Positions 30,776 through 34,678 of a stretch of 34,678 bases of DNA are shown here, piece by piece (the stretch's first letter is position 1; each line of letters opens with the position of its first letter). Source of the DNA: Clostridiaceae bacterium (GTDB lineage Bacteria; Bacillota; Clostridia; Lachnospirales; Lachnospiraceae). The DNA lies in NCBI GenBank assembly GCA_910575585.1, contig CAJTGF010000058.1:1-34678 (forward strand). Direction: 5' to 3'. The position numbers and the translations under genes were made by a program. Under the pieces are notes generated by a model that saw nothing but the letters and a program-made list of their open reading frames with translations, had not been told where the DNA came from and ran no database searches.

Positions 30776-30776
30776 A

Positions 30777-30950
30777 GGGAGGGATAGAAACGAAAGGGTA
30801 TCTATTAATGAAAATGAGCAGATATTTCTTGGTGATAAAGAGATAAAGAACGTTACGGCATATAGATTAGAAAATTCTGCAGAGTCAGAAGAACCAGCGA
30901 AGTTGACAGTTACTATCTATGTTAGTGTTGGTCGGTGTTCTGAATTTTGA
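30777..30950 (+). CDS. Small phage protein frame without a recognisable start
   Basis: The frame reads RNERVSINENEQIFLGDKE, IKNVTAYRLENSAESEEPAK, LTVTIYVSVGRCSEF-stop, a beta-rich pattern seen in phage proteins. It follows GGAGGTGAGGGAGGG, but no ATG, GTG or TTG occurs before the last third; ATT at 30804 is the nearest near-cognate codon. It could be a start-less relic, a near-cognate start, or a product of frameshifting from the ATG at 30739. Confidence 0.45.
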   Translation, partial: GRDRNERVSINENEQIFLGDKEIKNVTAYRLENSAESEEPAKLTVTIYVSVGRCSEF

Positions 30951-31016
30951 ACTATCGAAGTAACCAGAACAGGTGAGAAAAATAAAATTAATATGCTCAA
31001 AAGAAAGGAGGAAAAG

Positions 31017-31220
31017 TTGAAAATGGATGCTGAAAAACATATCAGAGAAAAAGAAAGGCTAAACCAGGCGCTATCCGGTAAACTTCCAGAAGTTCAGAAT
31101 GAGTTGGAACAGGTTTTCCACAAATATGGCGTGGATTCAATGCCTGGTTTGGCGCATGACGTCAGCTGTTACGCTATTGAAGAAATATACATTAAGCGTT
31201 TCAGCCTTCCAGAGTACTAA
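31017..31220 (+). CDS. Small helical phage protein
   Basis: 67 residues: DAEKHIREKERLNQALSGKL, PEVQNELEQVFHKYGVDSMP, YAIEEIYIKRFSLPEY. AAAGGAGG is 5 bases before TTG 31017 and 11 before ATG 31023. It overlaps the convergent gene at its end by 20 bases. The family is unknown. Confidence 0.6.
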   Translation: MKMDAEKHIREKERLNQALSGKLPEVQNELEQVFHKYGVDSMPGLAHDVSCYAIEEIYIKRFSLPEY

Positions 31221-31452
31221 TGGTAATAGCAGGAACTAACAAGCGTGTCTCATTACGCTCTGCGTTCCACTTAAGTATGTGGTAATTAAAATCTGCAAAG
31301 CTAGCCATTGTATCACGAAGGGCTTTCCAAGAATCTTTATCCATTGTGGCATTACATTGAGGACATTTTGGTGGATTGTCTTGACTGCTTCCTTGAAAAT
31401 TGGCATAAAACATACACCCACAAGGACAAGAAATGGTTGCTTTTGGATACAT
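31201..31452 (-). CDS. Small zinc-ribbon-like phage protein
   Basis: 83 residues with CPCGC near residue 9 and CPQC near 30, a four-cysteine zinc-ribbon arrangement, then an aromatic helix (WKALRDTMASFADFNYHILK). GAGGAG precedes the ATG. The promoter above it (TATACT at 31517-31512) belongs to the repeated module. The function is unknown. Confidence 0.7.
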   Translation of the reverse strand: MYPKATISCPCGCMFYANFQGSSQDNPPKCPQCNATMDKDSWKALRDTMASFADFNYHILKWNAERNETRLLVPAITISTLEG

Positions 31453-31481
31453 AGTATTTATCTCCTCTAATTATGTATTTG

Positions 31482-31601
31482 TACTCGGCTCTGGCGGGAG
31501 CCTGTGCATTAAGTATAGGTCAAGAGGGAGAAAAAGGCAATAGCAAGGCCGGTAAGCTGGCAAAGTATTTCAGCGTGCCGATTGAGTATTTTCTGGAGTA
31601 G
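31482..31601 (+). pseudogene. Second XRE-type C-terminal remnant
   Basis: The frame YSALAGACALSIGQEGEKGN, then SKAGKLAKYFSVPIEYFLE-stop, has no start. Its first 30 bases coincide with the leftward promoter module (TACTCGGCTCTGGCGGGAGC), so it may be module DNA joined to a regulator tail. Confidence 0.5.
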
Positions 31602-31604
31602 GAG

Positions 31605-31751
31605 GTGAGAGATATATTCAGAAAAAAGAAACTGTCAATCGCAGAGCGGCAGAAACGCCTGAACCGAATATGTAAGATTGCGGAGTACGTGGTTCCCCTT
31701 ATCGTTTCTGCCGTAGCGGCAACAGTATTAAATCTTATGGTGTTACGATAA
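31605..31751 (+). CDS. Small one-pass membrane phage protein
   Basis: 48 residues from the GTG at 31605: basic KKKLSIAERQKRLNRICKI, then the helix VVPLIVSAVAATVLNLMVL. The GTG is part of GGAGGTGAG; ATA at 31614 lies at the usual distance from it. It overlaps the convergent gene by 17 bases. Confidence 0.55.
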   Translation: MRDIFRKKKLSIAERQKRLNRICKIAEYVVPLIVSAVAATVLNLMVLR

Positions 31752-32085
31752 ACAGCCCATTCAGAGCCAGAGTGATGAGAGTGGTTATGAAAGCTACGAG
31801 AATCGGGAAAATGAAGGATTTCAGCAAAGTTTCTTTTGCGGTAATCCATCGGTATTCCTGGTAATGCTTCCCTTTATAAGTGGGACGGATATTTGTAAAT
31901 AGTAGTTCGTCTACAATGGCAGTAATATAACCATCTTCGATAAGTTGTTTAAGGGTATCAGGCAAATCTAAGCCTTTTGTTCTTTGATTAAAATAGACTA
32001 TTATGTCTAAATTTGAAGTGGTTTCGGATTGAGAACATAGATAGTTTACAGCTTTTAGCACTCGATAGCAGGGGCGGATTATCAT
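31735..32085 (-). CDS. Phage protein with C-terminal membrane segment
   Basis: 116 residues: IIRPCYRVLKAVNYLCSQSE, a winged-helix-like middle (TLKQLIEDGYITAIVDELLF) and a hydrophobic end (FIFPILVAFITTLITLALNG). The layout resembles small DUF2513-like anchors. AAAGGAG precedes the ATG. Its promoter (TGATATACT) belongs to the repeated module. Confidence 0.68.
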   Translation of the reverse strand: MIIRPCYRVLKAVNYLCSQSETTSNLDIIVYFNQRTKGLDLPDTLKQLIEDGYITAIVDELLFTNIRPTYKGKHYQEYRWITAKETLLKSFIFPILVAFITTLITLALNGLFIVTP

Positions 32086-32118
32086 GTAAAACTCTCCTTT
32101 GTTTTATAGTATTGGTAC

Positions 32119-32168
32119 GAAAAGTATATCACGGAATGGAGAAAATTGCCAGTATGGAAAGAGAGGTG
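32119..32168. repeat. Promoter module, partial copy
   Basis: Shares AAAGTATA, GAAAATTGCCAG and GAGGTG with the full copies at 32615 and 33163. On the minus strand it gives the extended -10 TGATATACT (32128-32123) for the gene at 31735. Confidence 0.65.
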
Positions 32169-32174
32169 CTACAG

Positions 32175-32212
32175 GATGGCAACACAGCACATTGACAAGA
32201 GAATAGGAGGTG
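32175..32212 (+). repeat. Short direct repeat, copy 2
   Basis: Nearly identical to 30738-30775 (GATGGCAACACAGCACATTG and the following 18 bases, ending GGAGGTG). Confidence 0.8.
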
Positions 32213-32220
32213 GAACGATA

Positions 32221-32403
32221 GTGAGCTCGAATGAAGTAGATAAAGAGATAAGGGAGCATATGGCGCACAAGGTTCAAATGGCACAGAGTATTGTTGAGTT
32301 TCTTAGGGAAAAAGAGCCGGAAATTACTTTTGAAAGGGCAGAAAGAATTCTCCTGGATACAATTGATGTACTGCAAAAAGCATCCAGGAGGAGAGTGATC
32401 TAG
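32221..32403 (+). CDS. Small helical phage protein
   Basis: 60 residues from the GTG at 32221, 10 bases after GGAGG: SSNEVDKEIREHMAHKVQMA, QSIVEFLREKEPEITFERAE, RILLDTIDVLQKASRR. The frame also allows the ATG at 32176 inside the short direct repeat. The family is unknown. Confidence 0.6.
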   Translation: MSSNEVDKEIREHMAHKVQMAQSIVEFLREKEPEITFERAERILLDTIDVLQKASRRRVI

Positions 32404-32591
32404 CAGAGCTTGCTTAGGTCAAGTTCCTTATCTTCTTCAGGGATGTGAAGTAATGCAAAATGATAAGTTGCAAGGAATGACCGAATTTCCTCGCTTGTGT
32501 GATCGAGGTTATATCCAATGGTGTTTTGTTCCTTAATGAGCTTCGTTTGTGCGTAAGCAACGGCCAGATTATGGATAGATCTTTCATCCAT
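32400..32591 (-). CDS. Small phage protein, unknown function
   Basis: 63 residues: DERSIHNLAVAYAQTKLIKE, NTIGYNLDHTSEEIRSFLAT, YHFALLHIPEEDKELDL. The ATG at 32591 is 9 bases after AAAGGAGG. It is driven by the module promoter TGCTATACT (32649-32644). The frame continues upstream only through the module and has no similarity there. Confidence 0.68.
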   Translation of the reverse strand: MDERSIHNLAVAYAQTKLIKEQNTIGYNLDHTSEEIRSFLATYHFALLHIPEEDKELDLSKLC

Positions 32592-32614
32592 AGGATGCGT
32601 CCTCCTTTCTTCCG

Positions 32615-32688
32615 TACTCGGCTTGGTAGGAGCCTGTATGGAAAGTATAGCACAGATAGAGGAAAATTGCCAGACAGGAAAGGAGGTG
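32615..32688. repeat. Promoter module, copy A
   Basis: From TACTCGG to GGAGGTG, about 74 bp. It includes a leftward extended -10, a rightward TTGGTA-17-TATAGC and, on the leftward RNA, a small GGCT/AGCC hairpin. It is nearly identical to copy B. Confidence 0.78.
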
Positions 32689-32695
32689 AGGTGAG

Positions 32696-32917
32696 ACGGA
32701 GAAAAATAGGATTGGTGGATTAGATGATTATTCACTTCAGGTATGTGGCTATAACAAAGAAAAAATTCTTAATGCTGTAAAAGATTGTGTATCGGCAATG
32801 GGTGAATTAACTATCAGTGAAAGTAAAATCGCAAGAAAACATCTGGACTCAGTCATGGAAGAGATGTACAGACGGAGTCCAGACACGGTGATAAATACTA
32901 TTCAGCCTCCTTTATAA
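32696..32917 (+). CDS. Small phage protein frame without a recognisable start
   Basis: The frame reads GLDDYSLQVCGYNKEKILNA, VKDCVSAMGELTISESKIAR, KHLDSVMEEMYRRSPDTVIN. It follows GGAGGTGAGGTGAG, and the codon at normal spacing is ACG (32696); ATT at 32711 is the other near-cognate option. The first ATG is mid-protein. It overlaps the convergent gene by 20 bases. Confidence 0.5.
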   Translation, partial: TEKNRIGGLDDYSLQVCGYNKEKILNAVKDCVSAMGELTISESKIARKHLDSVMEEMYRRSPDTVINTIQPPL

Positions 32918-33143
32918 GCTTATTTTCGTGCGTTACATAGTTATACGCATAATTATACGCTTCGACATATTGGCTGGATAATGACAGTACATCGTCTAAA
33001 ATAACTGCTTCACCTTTATATAACTTTTCTGGATTTGCAGTGGAACTTATATAAGCGAGGGCGATATTATGTGCGGCCAATTCGGGATTGATGGTCTGGA
33101 CAGTATCAATTTCAGCAGGACTTAATCCATAGTTATTTTCCAT
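32898..33143 (-). CDS. Small phage protein, unknown function
   Basis: 81 residues: ENNYGLSPAEIDTVQTINPE, LAAHNIALAYISSTANPEKL, LSLSSQYVEAYNYAYNYVTH. AAAGGAG precedes the ATG, with module copy B above it (TATACT at 33198-33193). The second half is rich in Tyr and Ala. The family is unknown. Confidence 0.7.
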   Translation of the reverse strand: MENNYGLSPAEIDTVQTINPELAAHNIALAYISSTANPEKLYKGEAVILDDVLSLSSQYVEAYNYAYNYVTHENKLIKEAE

Positions 33144-33162
33144 GATATTCTCCTTTCTTCTG

Positions 33163-33236
33163 TACTCGGCTCTGGCGGGAGCCTGTATGGAAAGTATAGC
33201 ACAGATAGAGGAAAATTGCCAGACAGGAAAGAGGTG
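33163..33236. repeat. Promoter module, copy B
   Basis: Nearly identical to copy A. The leftward RNA carries the hairpin GGCTC-CCGCCA-GAGCC before the gene at 32898; rightward it provides the ribosome site GAGGTGGGG for the gene at 33247. Confidence 0.78.
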
Positions 33237-33246
33237 GGGTAAGACA

Positions 33247-33393
33247 GTGGAGAAAGTGAATGAGACGATCGAAGTGCTTTGCGACTGGATTCAGACGCAG
33301 TTGGCCGATGGCAAGTGTGATAACAGTCATCAGGTTTCTGAAATGGTGAAGGCGCTGGCAGAGCTGGTGTCTGTCAGCGCAGAGCCGTTTTAA
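33247..33393 (+). CDS. Small phage protein, unknown function
   Basis: 48 residues from a GTG: EKVNETIEVLCDWIQTQLAD, GKCDNSHQVSEMVKALAELV, SVSAEPF. GAGGTGGGG lies upstream. It is a small helical protein. Bases 33394-33575 carry only an open frame fragment (GFSESVEDCIEKACAGGIVK) without a start. Confidence 0.58.
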   Translation: MEKVNETIEVLCDWIQTQLADGKCDNSHQVSEMVKALAELVSVSAEPF

Positions 33394-33575
33394 CTCTTGC
33401 TATCGGTTTTTCCGAGAGTGTGGAAGACTGTATCGAAAAAGCGTGTGCAGGTGGAATAGTAAAGAACGTGATACATAGTGAAATTTTTCTGCATGCATAC
33501 AGAAATAAATATTGAAAAACAAGTAGTACAAGTAGCACTGCATAAAATGCATCAAAACAAAGTGAAGGGTAAGGA

Positions 33576-33740
33576 ATGGCACAGACTAAAAATACAGTAG
33601 AAATAGTGAATAAAATAGAGATTAATGGGAGGCCAGAAGTGTTATTTGATTCCATTCCTGATGCAGAAAAGAAGAGAATAGTGCTGATCATGAATGAAAG
33701 GATTATGAAGCCTATAGGGTATCAGAGGAAGACCAGTTAA
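33576..33740 (+). CDS. Small phage protein, unknown function
   Basis: 54 residues: AQTKNTVEIVNKIEINGRPE, VLFDSIPDAEKKRIVLIMNE, RIMKPIGYQRKTS. The ATG follows GAAGGGTAAGG. Similar small proteins occur in phages of related bacteria (from memory), with unknown role. Confidence 0.62.
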   Translation: MAQTKNTVEIVNKIEINGRPEVLFDSIPDAEKKRIVLIMNERIMKPIGYQRKTS

Positions 33741-33833
33741 TTAAGTATGCTATTTTAAAAGAACAGGATGGACAATGAGACAATATGATTACATCCTTTT
33801 CCAGAACTACACTGTCAGTATAGGTTCCGCAGG

Positions 33834-33926
33834 GTGTTGTCTGACATTACTATAGCCGTAACCATTTCGGCGGTGTATGGTGTCACGGCGGGGCTTATGC
33901 TGGCTGGGTTGTGGATTGAATTTTAA
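33834..33926 (+). CDS. Possible 30-residue membrane peptide
   Basis: From a GTG: LSDITIAVTISAVYGVTAGL, MLAGLWIEF-stop, one hydrophobic helix. The ribosome site is weak, so this is a tentative call. Confidence 0.35.
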   Translation: MLSDITIAVTISAVYGVTAGLMLAGLWIEF

Positions 33927-33951
33927 ATCATAAAAGAAAGGATGAGGCGTT

Positions 33952-34287
33952 ATGACAAAGAGAGAAATTGATTTCAAGGAGGGCGCGGCTGTGCTTCGCA
34001 AACCTTATGACTTTGCGATCGTGGTGAGGCTTGAAGAGAAAAATGAGAGTGGTAAGGCGAAAATAGCCAACGTGACCACATCTGTCAGCAAAGAGTTGCG
34101 GGCCAAGGACGCCGTACCCGCCTTATCCACGGCTTGCGTGCGGATTTTAATGGAATTGGCGGGAGAAAAGAAAAAGAAGCAGGCAAAAATTCTTGCCGCG
34201 TATATAGAGCAGTTCGTGGATACAGCGGTGAGGCTGGCAGGGGAGGACGTCATGGACAGGGTGTCCGAAACGCTTTCAGGGGAATGA
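33952..34287 (+). CDS. Phage early protein, unknown function
   Basis: 111 residues: KREIDFKEGAAVLRKPYDFA, IVVRLEEKNESGKAKIANVT, then a helical half (CVRILMELAGEKKKKQAKIL). The ATG follows AAAGGATGAGG. It overlaps the ribosome site region of the next gene. The family is not recognised. Confidence 0.7.
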   Translation: MTKREIDFKEGAAVLRKPYDFAIVVRLEEKNESGKAKIANVTTSVSKELRAKDAVPALSTACVRILMELAGEKKKKQAKILAAYIEQFVDTAVRLAGEDVMDRVSETLSGE

Positions 34288-34301
34288 AGGAGGTGAGTAA
34301 G

Positions 34302-34619
34302 GTGCTGACGAAAGAGCAGCGTCTGGAGATCGAGAATTGTGTGTTGAAGCGGGTAATAGACCAGGTGAGGAGAGCCGCTGACAAGCTGGATGAAGAGGCG
34401 TCAGGAGATGGGATTAAGGGCATAGCCGCTATCAACCTTAAGGAGCGATTGAAAAACGCGATTGATTATGGTGACCGTCTGGAAAGGGAGTTTGTTTGGG
34501 CGGAATATCTCCTGAATTTTTCTCCTGACATGGACTGGGCGGAGTATTTGAGGGAGGGGTTTCCTGGTGACATCATGCAAAGAGAATCCCTAGTAACAGC
34601 CAGAAGTCAGGAAAACTAG
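34302..34619 (+). CDS. Phage early protein, unknown function
   Basis: 105 residues from the GTG at 34302, 8 bases after AAGGAGG: LTKEQRLEIENCVLKRVIDQ, VRRAADKLDEEASGDGIKGI, an acidic Trp-rich end (WAEYLLNFSPDMDWAEYL). An in-frame ATG at 34284 precedes the ribosome site and is less likely. The family is unknown. Confidence 0.68.
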   Translation: MLTKEQRLEIENCVLKRVIDQVRRAADKLDEEASGDGIKGIAAINLKERLKNAIDYGDRLEREFVWAEYLLNFSPDMDWAEYLREGFPGDIMQRESLVTARSQEN

Positions 34620-34661
34620 TAACATGCGTATCCAGAGTAATTTTTTAACATGCCTGGGAAA

Positions 34662-34678
34662 GGGAGGTGATGGCTGTG
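34662..34678 (+). other. Ribosome site and start of a gene cut by the window end
   Basis: GGGAGGTGATGGCTGTG: GGAGG is followed by ATG at 34670 and, at better spacing, GTG at 34676, the last codon in the window. Confidence 0.4.

Larger units (their letters stand above)
25032..34678. mobile_element. Prophage-like element inserted in cotJC (right end not in window)
   Basis: It starts at about 25030, where CotJC homology ends (GGACCGGATTG), and continues to the window end. It holds a large serine recombinase next to the junction, a CI/Cro immunity switch and many small phage-type genes. The exact attL core cannot be set without attR. Confidence 0.82.

Noticed and set aside
1-34678. tRNA, rRNA or riboswitch genes
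   Set aside because: I saw no cloverleaf, rRNA signature or known riboswitch core on reading both strands; a covariance search was not possible.

Overview
The window looks like the chromosome of a spore-forming gut Firmicute of the Lachnospiraceae type (Hungatella/Enterocloster/Lachnoclostridium-like). The reasons are the cotJ spore-coat operon, consensus AGGAGG ribosome sites with frequent GTG/TTG starts, a mannose-family PTS for glycosaminoglycan fragments, YitT and EFR1-type proteins, and a moderate-GC chromosome with AT-rich promoters. The species cannot be fixed from this sequence.

Region 1 (1-4340) holds an EFR1-type flavodoxin/ferredoxin, a LysR regulator and a one-domain jelly-roll protein. 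Next comes a decayed stretch where the 5' part of an iron alcohol dehydrogenase gene is joined to the 3' part of a short-chain dehydrogenase gene. That remnant ends in a 336-bp fold-back element flanked by TA.

Region 2 (4266-11458) is a glycosaminoglycan disaccharide operon: IIA, unsaturated glucuronyl hydrolase (GH88), IIB, IIC, IID and a heparinase II/III-family lyase, followed by a LacI-family regulator with its own promoter. As far as I recall, the order matches the streptococcal agaF-ugl-agaVWD-hepC-regR cluster. A kduD/dhuD-like reductase at 21.1-21.9 kb, behind GntR-like operators, could serve the same pathway.

Region 3 (11504-14472) has a WYL regulator with a uracil-DNA-glycosylase-like protein, then an Rrf2 regulator with a YitT membrane protein.

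Region 4 (14578-19070) is a wrecked Septu-like defence locus. The PtuA-type ATPase looks intact. The PtuB-type HNH nuclease has lost its 5' end and is split by an 1818-bp insertion sequence with 17-bp inverted ends and a GTCA target duplication; removing the IS restores the frame. A second, composite fold-back element and a perfect 48-bp palindrome follow.

Region 5 (19116-21952) has a cupin, an AlkC-like DNA repair protein, a GNAT remnant, a small Lys/Ala-rich coiled-coil protein and the reductase.

Region 6 (22065-25046) is a spore-surface locus. A 296-residue protein with about 68 cysteines in a Gly/Asn/Cys repeat is divergent from a FAD/Rieske oxidoreductase, cotJA, cotJB and the first 33 codons of cotJC.

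Region 7 (about 25032-34678, running off the window) is a prophage-like element inserted inside cotJC. Its large serine recombinase lies immediately at the junction, the geometry of sporulation-excised elements such as skin. It carries a candidate small RNA, Uma2/DUF4160 cargo, a CI/Cro switch and an early region. In that early region single leftward genes, three or four of them behind a repeated promoter module, alternate with very small rightward genes, several of which lack an ATG/GTG/TTG at the expected distance from a strong ribosome site.
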